Assembly: GCA_013397935.1 (NCBI GenBank)
Contig: VZRN01001305.1
Coordinates: 3,385,853-3,449,852 of the forward strand
Origin: Dasyornis broadbenti
Taxonomy: Eukaryota > Chordata > Aves > Passeriformes > Dasyornithidae
Direction of reading: 5' to 3'
DNA: 64,000 nucleotides
A model generated the notes under the pieces. It was not told the DNA's origin and searched no databases. It saw only the letters and a list, made by a program, of their open reading frames with translations. Position numbers and translations under genes: made by a program. Shown here in pieces: positions 36,788-50,300 of this stretch (position 1 is its first letter; every line of letters starts with the position of its first letter).

Positions 36788-39700
36788 GTTCATGAGTGAC
36801 TTGTTTTATTTCAAAATCGTGAAGTAGCTCTTTTCTTTCAAAGATGTATATGTATAAATGAAGTATAAAGAAAAAGAGGTGTACTTTAAAAGTGTTATGA
36901 AACAAGTCAGATCAGTAATCTAAAAGTGGAGTGAAAATAAATAGTTCTCTTTCATCTAAAAGTATAGCAAGATAAAATATGCAGATGTTAAATCACATTC
37001 CTAATTTTTAATCCTCTGTGAAGGTGATTTCCTTTTTCTGAAGTTGTATCGGTACACTAGAAGTGCACCTATGGAATTAGGAGGATTGTACAACTAGAAA
37101 TTAGTAAAATACCCACTTCTGAGTAAAAGCATCAATACAAACTTTACTATGCTCCTAGTAAGTATTAATAGTAGTATAAAAATTAATTTCTTGTTAATAC
37201 GCTCAAGTATAGCTCTTCTGTCGCAAGCAGAGCTAAGGTCTTTCTTGATCCTCATAGTTTGTCATATGAAGAATATCAGCTCAAATGGCTGGTTTTGACC
37301 TTTATGTTGGAATGACCTCGTGCAGTGGCTGCCAGCACACCAAGGTTCCAGCAAGGATTGACAGCACAGTAAGAAAGAACTAAACTCTCTAACTGCAGCA
37401 AAACACAAGACTGTAGGACAGCCACTAGCACTGTAAAGAGAAACTGAAAGGAATTTCTGTTCACAGGTTATAAAATCTTCGATTTTCTGTTTCATGTTTC
37501 ACCAGCTTGGGTAGGGGATGTTCTCCTGTCTCCAACTGCATTACTGGGTGGCAGTACTGTAAAACAGAGCGTGGCTGCTGTTTTCAGCGGCTTGTCTAGT
37601 ATGACCAGAAGAATAAAGCCAGTTTGATAGTAATAATTAAAATAGTGTGTAATAACACTGAAAAGTACCTCCTTATTCAGGTAATTGTGTGAAACAAAAA
37701 TTTCTTTGGTACTCTATCTAGAGACTAAAAAGAAACCAGAAAAGAAACACTAATAAACCATCAAACATCATAAATTAAGGGTTTATTTTTCCTGCATGAA
37801 AGCACAGTATTTTGGACTATGCTATTTATATAAAGTAGAACATGTCTAGACATGGAAGGAAGAAAGGTTTACTTAGAAATATCAAAAAAATGTATCTATA
37901 ATCTGGGATGTGTGAGAACTACATCCCTGTTTCAAATCAGAGGGAATAAAAACCCCCAGAGTTTCTGACATCCAGGCAAGGTCCTAAAAGATGATGATGC
38001 ACTGACTTGTAACAGTTTCTTGGAAGAGTCTGCTTGTGACTGTTTTTAAGGTCCTGTGTGGTGATCAGATAAGAATGTGCACTGGTTGGTTAGGAAGGGA
38101 AAAGAAACCAGAGTACTTGTGATTTCGGCAGGGCTTAGAGGGTTATGCTGTACTGTGTAAAAGGAAAACAGTAATTAAGGTCTCCAGATCTAAAACGTGT
38201 ATATATGCAAAAAACCCATCTAAAATGAAACTAAACCATTCAGATTGAGCTGCTGACTGTAGTTTTGGCATGTGCTGAGAGGGTTGAGGGAGGTGAGGGG
38301 CTTTTGTTTTGTTTTGTTTTTTTTCCTTAAGATGAATTTAAATAGTTTCAGGCTGAGATTTTCATTAACTAGGAAAAAACATTAGATGAAATAAGTTGAA
38401 TAGCACCTATGTAACCTGTCAAATGAATAGATCTACAGCCGCAATTACTGAAAGGCTTTCATGTGCAAAGTGTACCCTCAAACTTTAAATAGAGTGTTTG
38501 AAATCAAGTTCATCTGAGAATGACTTGGTTGAAAATATTGAAAGGTTCCAGGTAAAAAAGCTATTTTCTTTGTCATCAACAGATGGCAAATAATTGATCA
38601 TTCAGTGGAAGAATGGTTACTCAAGAGTTTAACTAGATTCTTGATATATCACGTCTTCATTGTCTTAACAATTTTGCTTTAAATACCCTGTACCTGCCTT
38701 TACAAATTTATTTCCCCCTACTTTTTATTTTGAAAAAAGTTTGGTGTATAAGCACATTTGTTTGTGGGGATATAGAAGCAGCCACTGTTCTCCATATTTT
38801 TAATTAACTGTTATTTAAATTGCTTTTTAAAAATTCTGTCCGTGTCTTGAATGGAAATTTTAATTAGGCTTCTGGATGCCAGTCTTGTAATATAAGGTAT
38901 AGTATACACAGAAGCACAGAGGCTTCTCATACCAAAAATGTTAAATTGTTTTTCCATAATAACTGTGACCTTTAAAAACCATTTTAGAATAAGCTTCTTG
39001 GCTTCTTAAATTTATATTAGATTACATATAAAACTGTTGTTCTCCTTTGCAGGAAGTCCTACATAATTTAGTAATAAAACAGATATCCTTCATTATACCG
39101 TTTAAAATCTCAGCAGTTCTAGCTCATATCTGTTGTACATGGGTACTGCAGTCACTAGAGATGCCACAGTGAGTATCCTATAGTACATTTCACATGAATC
39201 TATACAATTCTAAGGGAACTGTAAAACACATAGTACATGCCTATATTCTTTTCTATGAAACATGTGATGTAACATGAATGTCCTGAGGGATCTGATGAAT
39301 AGTTTTTCCCTTTGTAAATTAAAGGGAAACAAAATCCTCCCTACAACTTTAAGGTCCATGTAATCACTAAGATGGAGATTATACCTAGCTGTCATTGCAT
39401 TTCATGTAATGAAAATGCATTTCTTTTCTACGTAATTGAGAATTAGGAGAGCTTTATATGTCTGCTCCAGTGTCCCTGAGAACATTGCCAGTGAAAATGT
39501 AAAACCCACATGGCCTCCACAACTCTCTTCTAAGACCATGTTTTTCTCTTGGAAGTAACACACTGTAATATGAGGTACAGCAGTTGCCAAGGTAACTGTT
39601 CTTTTCTCATTTGATAGCAGCAGGTGAATGGTTGCCTGGATATACACAGTAATTTGCTGGGGCTCTCGTAATTCAGGAAGGATGTACACATTCTTTTCCA

Positions 39701-42700
39701 GGCTTGTTTTTCTCTCACAGAAGCTTTGACTAAAATCCCAAGGTACATGATAAGTATTAAAATATTTTTCAATACTATTAAATAATTATTCTTCCTTTAG
39801 TGCTGTGTTTTTAATATTAATATTTCAATACTGTTTTAAATGCAGTATATTAGACCAAGATATTTTTATATTCTAGTACTTTTCAGAAGACCTTATTTTC
39901 TGGGTTTTTTTTTAAATCTTGGTTTACTATTTCAAAACTCTTCAGAAATTTAACTAATTAGCACCACATTTAAATCTGATCTTAATGAGACAAATCCTCC
40001 AAGCAGAATTTCTGGTTTGTTTTTACTGCACTTTCCTATAGTGAAATCAGTAAGAAGTTTGAAAATGAGATAGGTCTCCCATTCTAATTCTGCGGCAGCA
40101 TTCTCCTAAATTACAAAGGAAATACACCAAACAAAGAGGTGTTCAGGGCTTTGAGAATAGATGGGAAAGTTCTCATGAAATGTGCCATAATAATTATTCT
40201 CAGTGATTAGAACCTAAGTCTTCATTGTGTCATAATTAAGTTTTCGGTTTACTGTATAAGACTTACAGTTTTATTCAGTCTGTTGGCAGGTCCAGAAAGA
40301 ATCTGTTGCATTGTTTATATCACAGTTTATCAGCTTATTACATACGCATAATCAAAATGGGAAGAAAATCTTAAATTTGGGACAAATGGAATGTGTTCTA
40401 GAGGTTTCGCTTGTACATAAAGTTGACCATACAAGCCCTGTAGACATCATATGTATGTGGGCTGAATTCCAGCTTTTAAAGATCTCAGAACTGAGCAATC
40501 TTCTCACGTAATCTCTAAATTTAGCACATGTGAAATAGCATTTCTTAAAGAAAGATATATCTTTCTTCATAATTCTGTTGCTATTATGAATAATACCAAT
40601 GTCCCCAAAATAACTTTGCAAACAAGCTGGCAGTACATAAGTAACCAGCTAAATAAAACCATCAGCCATATTTATGAAGAGAAAGACGAGACAGGGTCAA
40701 AGGTGTTCCACCTAAGAATTAAATACTTACTTTCAGTGGAACTATTCTGCATAGTGGCAATGATGATATTCTGAGAAATTTGATGGGAATCTTGCATTTA
40801 CTTATTTTCTATAGGTTTTTTCTTTCCGAGCACTTGATTTCTGAAAAGTAGAATTAGTGTTGGAAATGAGTCTTTTAAAGCTGACAGTGAAGCTGCTTTA
40901 TAACAAAAGTTTAGTCTGCTTTCTTTCAGTTACTGAAATAAAATGGAAGGTGTGCTATTGTTGTATGGTATAGACAGTTCTTGGCTCAGAAGTAAATTGT
41001 TTCGCCTCCTTAAAATGGGGTTGGGGAAAAAGTAGATTTGTTTTACGCATTCATCCTAGCCAAGACTACCATCTGACAGGTAGACTCAACATTGCGACAC
41101 CATTGTAAATGTTAATGTTACCTCTGCTTTGTTTTGATAGTCTTGTCAGACACTTATTCACCAGTAGTACTTATTTAAGTAGATCAGACTCTTAGAATTA
41201 ACAAAACTACTGCAATTCCCAGTCTGAGGATACATTTTTACTGAAGTGTGTAACTTCAAACAGATGTGATAGTTGTTTTCTTCTCCCTTCATGACTTTAC
41301 AGTAAATCCTGTAGCTCAAATGAATGACAGCAGTGACCAAAACCCAGCTCTAAGATTCTAGATTGACTTAAAAGTTACCTGAAGTGCAGCACATTGTAAC
41401 AAATAAACCTCTAAACGACTTCTGAAGAAGCTTTCTTTAATTTCTATTTTTTTAAAAAATGTGTAATTATTAAAATAAATTTCTCTCCCTTTCTATAAAG
41501 ATTTCCAAATTCAAGTCTGGTATTAAACAAAAGTGAACTAAAAGAATGTTGCTATACTGCGAGTCGTTTCTGAACAGTAGAAAGAAAAAGCCTTATTGAT
41601 ACATATTTATTTCCTCTGGTTCTACATGTCATGTTTTTGATTTATAAAGTCTCTCATAGTGAAACAGGATGGAAAATGCTCTCCTTCTAAGCTGACAAAC
41701 TAATACTCCTGTTTATTTCAGTAGTGCAAAACTGATTCTTTAGTATACAATATATTGACCCTTCTTCAACAATACCCCCTTGCAAGTTGCAACTTCACTA
41801 CAGTTAATTGTTAAAAACATAGTGAACCCAACCAAACAAAAACCAAACAAAACGGAGTGTACTTAAATCCTCCTAAAGTTGCATTTGTCTATGGTAATTA
41901 TATTATTTTCAACAAGAAGCATAGTGGAACTTCTAGAAGCTGTAAGTTCAGGCATGTGTTTTCTTCAAACTGACTGGTGTAGCAAAGGTGAATCATCATA
42001 TCATCCATGTGTTGTGTTTTCAAAATGTTTATTCATTTCTAGAAGTAAAGATTGGCCTTGCTGATAATTCTAACAACTCTGGTGAATTAAACCTGTGGAA
42101 TACAGACCTAGGAGTCCTGAAAATATTTTTGAAAGGATTCAATATTACATTTGAATAGAAGAACCACTGAATTTAATTTTTTCCCCTGAATTATTATGTT
42201 TAAAGTTTGGCACTTTTTTGTATGCAGAAGCTGCAGAACAGATGCAATATTTACAAAAAGATTAACAGCCTGATAATGTTTGGAAACATGGTAATATCTT
42301 GTGATATGAGTGATCTTTATAAGTTGTTAGGAAACTCTGTTCTGCAGCAAACTTCCTAGCTTCTCACTTTATCTACTCTTCTTGTGGCTGATTTTTGATA
42401 TCTAAAAGGATACGGTGGAAGTCACTGGCGAACAACTGCTTGGACAACCTCTTTGCAGAAGAGTAAAATTATATATATAATACTTTCTTAGGTGAGTTGT
42501 TTCTTCCTTAAAATATAAGTAAAAAAGTTTTCGGGCTTCAGATTGAACTTCTGTCTCTTGATCAATAGCAAATCAATATCAGATCAATTAAAAATATGAA
42601 TGTCTTCTAAATTTTCCATTGTGTTTCAGTGCAGCTGCTTATATAAACACTTTTTTCCTTATTGAAATGATACAGAAGTAATTTTACTGTATGTAATGGA

Positions 42701-44338
42701 TCCAAGGTAAGTTAGTTTGAGGTGGAGGAAAATGCTGTGAGAAAACAAGTGCTTGGACTCATGCAGTCAAGGAATAGAAATGTATAATTTCTGTTTTAAT
42801 TAGAGGAACTGAAGTAGTTAACAGAAGTGAGTCCTGTGGATCAAGAGGAAGGTTGAAATAGATTTTGGTATGTTTTGGTTAAGTAGCTATACTGAGGTGG
42901 TTTCATGTTTAATAGCAGAATTGAGACTTGTGAAGAGCAGAGCTCCTAAAACCTATTTCTAGAAATAAGCTGTGAATGCTGTTTACCAGGCAGTGGGAAC
43001 CCAGTGTGTGTGTTAGGTCTTCTCTGTACTGTGGCAGTAAATAATGTTACGGACTGTATATTAATTACTAACTCTTGTAAATGGGATTTGTCTATGTAAC
43101 TGGTTTTGAAAATAATGATTTTAAATAATGGATTTGAAGTGAGTAAAGTTTTTCCTTTTTCTTATGATGTGCCCTTTAAAAAAGCGAGCTACACTGATTA
43201 GAAAAAAAAATGGTTAAATCACAATTTGGTCTTGTGTTTGTCCAAATGGCCACCACAAAACAAATGCTGGTAAAATCCTGCTTTGAGTTATTTTGACAAC
43301 ATAAACAGTATTTAGGGACTTAAAAATTGAATGTGTGCAAGTGCCACCCAGTATAATGTAAAACTTCATCTCCAGCTTTTAGTAGACATTCTCAAGTTCT
43401 GTATATTGTGGCTAAATACAGTCCAGGCATTTATGAGTGCAGATGGTGTTTCTAACCAGCTGTACCACTGTGATGTAAAAGGAATTCCTTGTAACATAGA
43501 AGGGCACCTCATCAGCTGAGGGGAATGCAAGGAGAAGTGTTCTAAATGAGCCCATAGAAACATCTGTTGCAGTCATAAATATATATGAGTCTGTTCAGCT
43601 GTATAGAATTAAAATTATGTTTCACTAACACTTATTTTAATAAGCCATAAAGGAGATTGCATTGCAAATTATAGATGCTGACTGAATTTTAAAATCAAAC
43701 TAATGCTTATTTTTGTGCTGCATTTTCACATCAGGATAACATTGTGTTTCCCTTAATAAAGTTAGCAATACAGGAATTTTTCAGAGAAAGTAAGAGGCTT
43801 ACCCTGTATTTTTTGTGAAGACTCATAGTTTGGGCTAGAAATGATTAAGAAATTTAAAATACAATTTCTATATTATTTTTCACCTAAGAAAAAAATATAG
43901 TGAACTGTCTCCTCTTTATCCAAATGTAAAGTCTCTTTCATATTCCTGTAATCCTGGAACTAGCAAAAATGGCTTTTTAAATGAAGTTCCTCATTGTCTT
44001 CAATGGTTAATGGATTAAGTTAATTTATAAATTGGCTCAATTGTTTTGCAGTACTTAAAATTTTAAAGAGCTCTTGCCAATGCTGGTAAGGTTATGATGA
44101 GTTTCTATACACTTGAGAGAAAAAAAGAGAATGAGTCATACCTATATCCCAAGGGTGGGATTGTTTTCTTAAGTCTTGATGGCAGAACTCCCATTCACCT
44201 AAATAAGAGAAAATTTCAGCCTCTTTTCATCTCTTATATTTCTTACCTGCAAAATAACTTTCTTAACACGTTTTCAAAGTTGTCCTTTTGTCAGTCCCCT
44301 GTAAATTTTCTTTCTGTTTTTATTTTTTTCTAGAATGG
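36788..44338. other. AT-rich non-coding sequence
   Basis: No gene is recognised. A TTTTG-type tract lies at 38302-38325 and a perfect 20-bp palindrome (aagaaagata plus complement) at 40548-40567. An A/C-rich patch at 41825-41855 is one of the few such patches on the plus strand. Confidence 0.55.
40548..40567. repeat. Perfect 20-bp palindrome
   Basis: aagaaagata is followed immediately by its reverse complement with no spacer. It is A/T-rich, and no function is evident. Confidence 0.7.
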
Positions 44339-44953
44339 TCTTGTGGTTTAGCCCTGGCCAACAACTAAGCACCACACAGCCACTTCCACTTTTCCCCTTT
44401 CCCCACCACTTCCCCACTTTCCTACAATGAGGGGGGAGAGAATTGGAAGGGTAAGAGTAAGAAAACTCATGGATTGAGATAAAGACAGTTTAACGGGGAA
44501 AGCAAAAGCTGCGCACACACAAAGCACACAGGATTAGTTATTCCTTCCTGTGGGCAGCCAGGTGTTCATCTGTCTTCAGGAAAGCAGGGCTCCATTGTGT
44601 GCAGTGATTACCTGGGAAGACAAGTGCCACCACCCCAAATGTCTTCGTGTTCCTTCTTTCTTCACTCAGCTTCATAAAATGACCATAATTTGAGATGATA
44701 TGGAACATCAGCTTTGGTCAGTTGAGGTCAGCTGTCCCAAATGTGTCACCTCCCAGCTTCTTGTGCACCCACAGCCTCCTTGCTGGTGGGGTGGTGTGAG
44801 TGATAGAAAACGCTTTGACTCAGTGTGCTCACTGCTCAGCAATAACTGAAACACCCCTGTATTGTCCACAGTGTTTTCAGCATGTATCCAAAACACAGCT
44901 CCATATTAACTACTGTGAAGAAAATCCACTCTGCCACAGGTAAAACCAGCACA
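44339..44953 (-). mobile_element. Avian ERV-L type solo LTR with 5-bp target-site duplication
   Basis: This 615-bp segment matches, along its whole length, the common avian class III (ERV-L-like) LTR in minus orientation. On the plus strand it runs from 'tggtttagccctggccaac' through 'gagataaagacagttta' (about 44479), 'aggaaagcagggctcca' (44578), 'agctgtcccaaatgtgtc' (44730), 'cccagcttcttgtgcaccc' (44752) and 'gctggtggggtggtgtgag' (44782) to 'aaaaccagcaca'. Direct repeats AATGG flank it at 44334-44338 and 44954-44958, the 5-bp duplication typical of ERV-L. It is a solo LTR, left by recombination between two LTRs; no internal retroviral genes remain. The terminal dinucleotide on the 44339 side reads TC where TG is expected, and the usual TATA and polyadenylation motifs look mutated, so promoter activity is doubtful. 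Confidence 0.92.
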
Positions 44954-46863
44954 AATGGCTAATTCCAGTCTTTTCTCAAGTTGACTACTTGTGTGCCCTC
45001 TTTAGAGCGGTGAACTCCATTGATGATGATTTTTTTTCCATCATTCTATTATCGTTTTGTTCTACAAGTATAGTTTACTCTGATTTCCTGATGCAAATAC
45101 CGTTTCCACTTACTGATCATTTTCAACCAAATGTGTAATACAAACCATACGCAATCTATCTCCGTACTCTAATCAACATTCATTTAAATGCGACACAGGT
45201 TTTATGTCTGTCTGGACTTGCCAATCTAACTGACATAATTTGGATTTATTAGAAAGGTTCTAAATACACTGTCAATTAAAAATAAAACTCCTGAAGCAGT
45301 CTGAAGAACATGCAAGTCGATATTTGGCACTTAAGTTTTTAAAATAACCCATTTAAATATAAATAATGTCATTAATACTTGAAGAGCAGATTACTTACTC
45401 GCAATGCTTAGCAGTGTATTGAAATTGTTATCTCAGAATATTTGAATAGTGATTAAAATGAAACACTGAAATGTATTAATCTTTTTACTCCTCGTTTAGA
45501 AATAATATGATAATGAAAAAATTAGTGGTCTGAAATTTGTTTGTGTGCACTGCTCAGAGAGAAACTTGGATAATTCCTACTCCTGGAGGACTATTTCTGA
45601 AAGGCGTTGTTATGCTTGGCTTGTATCATCCTTGGGAGCTGCTCTGTCAAAGCGATGTTTATTTAATATATATTTAATTTTTCTTCAGTAAATTTGTCCA
45701 AACACATGCATCATGTGCACATATGCCTTCTTGTATGCTAAGAAGTTAAGCAGGAAGGGACACTGGGAGATGTCAATCCATGTTTCAGATAGTTGTCACT
45801 GACTGTACGCTGAGATGCATCTTCAGCTGGGCTGCACCTTCTACTGATATTCACTGGGTCCTGCCTCAAGGTGGAGCTGTTATATTTGCAATAGAGATGA
45901 AGACTTGAAAAGCATTTTCTTCCCCCAAATCCTGTTTCTGATTTGAATAGATGTATGAGTTATATTGGTAAAGAAAAATGGCAAACAATTTTCTTCCCCC
46001 TCAGCAAAGGCTGGAGTCATCAAAGTGTCACGCAGGTGGATGGGCCTACAACACTGACTTTTATTCAATCTGACATTACCTTCTGTAGATTCAGGAAGAT
46101 GCATACCTTTCACTTACAGTAGGTATCCAGCAGGATTATGACAATATATGCATTCCAGCTGTCAAAAGCCGTGCTGTTCTTCTTGTGGCTTTTTGTGATT
46201 GGGAATGTTTTCCCAGAAGACAGCATGTGTGTGTATTGTGTTCTAATTAAGACTATTTGAGACAGTTATGGCAGGCTGTCAAATCAATGGGACGCTGAGT
46301 ATATTTTAGTCTCCATGCTATAGTCTAAATAACCTTTTAAGGACTCTGTTCCCTCGATGTGGTAAATAAATGCTGAATGCTTTATACTTAATAGGCCTTT
46401 GAGTAATGTGTTCCACATGGCTTTATTGCTGGAATGAGACCTTCTTATCACTAAATACACAATAGTGACTGAGGTCATTTCAGCATGAAGAAATGCATAA
46501 ATCTCATAGATGAATGAAGTCAGTTTATTGTAGAGTCTAGTTAAACAGGAATACTCTAAAGTAATCCTTGGTGGCAAATTTAAGGAAAATGAGAGAAACC
46601 TACAAATACTTATTCTAGTCATCTTTGATCTCTCAATTTAAATACTATGAATGTCTATCTTACCTGGATTTGTGAAAGTGACGCTCATTTCCTTCTTCTT
46701 TTTATTTCTTTGAGTGAGAGTATCTTTATTCTGGTAACTTAAAACTTTATAATGTATTTCCAAAGCTTCTTTCTCCAGAGTGTATGAAAGAGGTTGAGTC
46801 AAGCCTCTCTCTTAACAGGTGTAACAAATGACCTGCTTGTAGTTAATTTTGTGTGAAGTTTAC
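44954..46863. other. AT-rich non-coding sequence
   Basis: No gene is recognised. The minus-strand open frames at 45880-46113 and 46284-46622 show no motif or splice context that I can support. Confidence 0.55.
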
Positions 46864-47044
46864 CAGAAGGGAGAAGAAATTAAATTCGGCCCTGAATAGC
46901 TTGTGTGACCTGAATTGGGAGCAGATCTGGCGACTGTCTGATGGGCTGGGTATGAAGTGCCCATTGGTGTGGGATTCATATTTTGAAGCCAGTATTCTAT
47001 ACAGAGTTGGGTGACATCTTCTGGTCTTCTAATTGATGGCGGTA
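46864..47044 (-). CDS. Candidate internal coding exon (unidentified protein)
   Basis: On the minus strand a pyrimidine-rich acceptor (cccactttcccag, with a ctaat branch-point-like motif about 25 nt upstream) precedes 181 nt that are open throughout. They are followed by a donor-like gtaaac (complement of 46858-46863). The inferred phases are 1 at the acceptor and 2 at the donor. The product reads PPSIRRPEDVTQLCIEYWLQ and then a Ser/Pro/Thr-rich stretch, NMNPTPMGTSYPAHQ and onwards. The amino-acid mix is less hydrophobic and less lysine/phenylalanine-dominated than the chance frames nearby, which is why it stands out. I do not recognise the family. If the donor is not used, the frame ends at a TAA overlapping it. 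It could be a real exon, a decayed pseudogene or chance. Nearby skew favours plus-strand transcription, which argues against it. Confidence 0.3.
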
Positions 47045-47326
47045 CTGGGAAAGTGGGATTCAATTAGCTTTGACTGGCACAAAAATGGAAAAAAAAAGAA
47101 ATTTCTTGAGTGGTGAAACAGTCTTCTAAAACCAGCATTTTGATCATTTGGGTCTAGACTGGGAACATGGAGAGTTTAAGATAACGCACAAAACTGAAGA
47201 CAAATTCCTTATTTAAATTCAAATCTTGGTTTCAATGGATGTTTTATTTGCATATGAACAATGAATGATTTTGCCCATTTTGTCCAATAGCCTCCAAGTA
47301 TTTTATTTTTTTTACCTGTTACTTAG
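47045..47326. other. AT-rich non-coding sequence between two exon candidates
   Basis: No additional feature is visible. The plus-strand T-rich tract at 47301-47326 would serve as the polypyrimidine tract of the next candidate. Confidence 0.5.
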
Positions 47327-47386
47327 AACATTTTTTTGTGCTTCTAATATATTTATTGATTCAGACAGGGAGAGGATTCATTTCAG
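47327..47386 (+). other. Candidate 60-nt exon (unidentified)
   Basis: A long T-rich tract ending acttag at 47326 precedes 60 nt, followed by a consensus donor, CAG|gtaagtac, at 47387. One frame (starting with the second base) is open across the segment and reads TFFCASNIFIDSDRERIHF. The full nine-base donor match is uncommon by chance in a window this size. A 60-nt open frame carries almost no weight, and no partner exon is identified. Upstream pyrimidine richness is also common in this T-rich region. Confidence 0.15.
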
Positions 47387-50300
47387 GTAAGTACCCTTCA
47401 TCACTGGAACAGTTTGGTACAAACCAACGGTAACATAGATTCATTTCTTAGTGATGTAAATGATAATTCTGCTTTAATTCTAAGCAGAACTCTTCTTCTA
47501 AAAATTACTGGGATAAAAGTAGTTCCAGGTGGTTGAAATAATTCAGTTTTCCCTAAATCATATTAGACCTGAAATATGAATAAGAGGGACTGAAAATTGT
47601 GATAATTTGAGCTTTTTACAGTTTTTTTTTCTTTTGACTGTTTGTTTGGGGAGTGCTTGCTCCGGAGGAGTTAAACCTGGAGTTGTGGAATTAGTCTATT
47701 TACCGTAGTCAATGCTGGTTATCTTCCCTAGTGTTTTTCACAGTATTTAGTGATGTGTTTGGTATCCTTGATGAAAACAGATGTTGAAATTCTCTGCTAA
47801 CTGAAGTCCAAGGTATTTGGCTGTGCAGTCAGTTCTGCAAATTTACTTCTGAGTTTTCTATGTCTTTTAGGTGCCCTGAGCCCAGTTTTTGAGTAGTTTT
47901 GGTTCTTGCCTCGTATGCTATTTATGGTTCTTGCATGGTTCGTGTCTGTTCTGAGAAAGATAATTCCTAATAGCAATATTTAAAGTTATTTGAAACTGAT
48001 TGGAGGCTGTCTGGAACTCAGAGCACAGTTTTGTCAGTTTATTCTAAATTGGTGAGAATTATCTTGGACTCACTTTCAGCTAAGAACCAGCTGAACACAG
48101 CCTTGGCAGTTGTCAGAAATGTATTGCAGGATTATTATTATTGTAGGATGCATGTATAATTGCTTCGTCTTTGTTTTATAGGTAAGTTTCTTAATTTTAG
48201 GGCTTGAGTCCAGAAGAATTAAAATTAGCGTGGAATAAACTTTCTATCCCTGTCCCATCTTTCTTCTCAGCTTATACTGAAAACTGTAGTTTCTGTCTTT
48301 CTGCTCAGCTTTTCAGAATTACTGCAAATTGCAGCATTTAAAAATCAAACTGTCAGTTTCAGTCCTTGCTCTTGCTTCTCTATGCTGGTTCTGGCTGGCA
48401 GCTTCAGCTCAGCTTGCGTTGGAGTGACTGGTGTTGTGAGAAGCAACTTTTGTTATCCTCTCAGCAGAAGTGATCTGAAAAACATAGGAGAAGGAATAAG
48501 GTGAGCTGAATAAGCTTCCAACCAGCTAATAAGGAAGGGTAAGTTCACAAATCCAGAAGGGCTTGAATGTCTGAAAAACATACTAATGCTCACATTTCCT
48601 GAGAAGGGCTTGCTGTACTGTTCAGCCTTTCTAGCAGAACTATGTAGGTGGATAACTCATTTCACAAAGATACTGCTCTTCTTCTGTCAGACAAAGATAT
48701 GTCATCAGGAAAGAATCCCAAAAATTTATGAACTGCAGACTCACTTGCATTTTTCAGCTTTTACTGGTATTGTATAAATACAGATAAAGCAATGAATAGA
48801 ATATTCAAAACTTACCCGTATTTTCTTTAAACTTTGTGTCACGTTTTATTTTATTAAAACTAAAAAGAAATCTTCAAGAGAATAATTTAATAATGTTGAG
48901 AGACTGACTTGATTATAAAATTGAATATAGATGACAGCCAAGTTTGTCCTGGACTTGTCCTATCCCTCCTCTCTCAATTCAGTGGTCTCAATCCTCATCC
49001 TCCTCCAAATCATTTTCAGAGAGAATAAACTTGGAACATTTCCTGGGGATTTCAGCAAATATCAGCCATACTTGTTTAGGATTAATCTGTATAGGCTAAT
49101 TTTGATGCTTGCAGAATGTATCTGAATGTCTAAAAGTACTTTATTTGGCGCCCACAGAGTAGGTACACAGTTGATCTGACACATGCTGAACAGATACCAC
49201 CTGTATGGAAGAACAGATCCTATACAGAGCACTGTTGTGTGAACTGATTTTCCTGAATGAATGCCTTTGGCATAGGAGCCTGAAAGAACAAGAATCTGTG
49301 GGGAAAGAAACTCTCAAACAAACACGTAAAGTGAATTCTCTAGGAAATATGTTTTAATACATTTGTAATTTTTTATTTGTGCATCACACATATAATGAAT
49401 TTTGCTAGGTAATTCTGAAAAAAAAAGATTCAAAAAAACCTCATAGACTATTTTTTCTATCAGTTAGAGTGTTAGAATATCTTCACTCTGTTTAGAAGCT
49501 ATGAAAACCTTGCTCCTACAACCAAGATAACATTTCTTGACCATTGTGTTTCCAGGTTCTGTTCATGCTCTTCTGCTGTGTCCATCACCAAGTTATTTGT
49601 TTTCCTGATCTGTTCCTATGGGAACCATGTGGCTTTAATTACGTTATGACGTGGGATTATCTTTTTGCTTTGGCAAGATTGCTAAATGTCATTCCATCTC
49701 TGTAATGAAAAAACTTGTGTTTTTCAGTTGGCATAAAAATATTGTCAGAAGATAAACTAGTGGTGGTACTTTCCCTAAATTCCATTAGAATGATATTTTG
49801 GGACTTTATTTCTTCTGTGGGGTTTATAGCTGTTGTTTTTAAAGTATTCTCATTAAAAAGTCTTGCTGTACTGTGCTCATGTGGTGGATGAAGGCAGGAA
49901 ATATAGTCATCATGAAAGATCTAACCTGAACTGCATTTACTTGCAGAGGAGGAGTCAGATGAAGCAGCGTAACATTTAGGATTTGAAGGGGTATAATAAC
50001 AGCCTTTATATTCAGAAGTTTTGGATTTCTTAAAAAAACCCCACATTTTCTCAGCATAGTATACTGTCAAGTTGTAGAAACCGTACTGCTCACAGCGTTT
50101 TATGTATCAGAACTAATGTATTCAGCAGGAATAACTTCAAAGAAAAATGACTGCCTTACACCCTATTTTTCCAGGAGGCATTTGTTTGACAGGTAGACCT
50201 ATTGAGGAGCTGGCAAAAAGTCAGCAGGAGTACGGGAGGTAATGCATGGTCAGAAGGAGGCCTAGAGGCAGTGGCCGTATCTACTGACTCTTCTCTTAAC

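Noticed and set aside
36551..36905. Several overlapping open frames on both strands
   Set aside because: They encode only low-complexity Phe/Val or Lys/Asn/His peptides from the T/GT-rich tract.
42617..42709. Possible plus-strand exon between tttcag and aag|gtaagtt
   Set aside because: All three frames contain stops and nothing else supports it.
46284..46622. 112-codon minus-strand open frame near the exon candidate
   Set aside because: No family resemblance, composition typical of chance, and no link in phase to the 46864-47044 candidate that I could establish.
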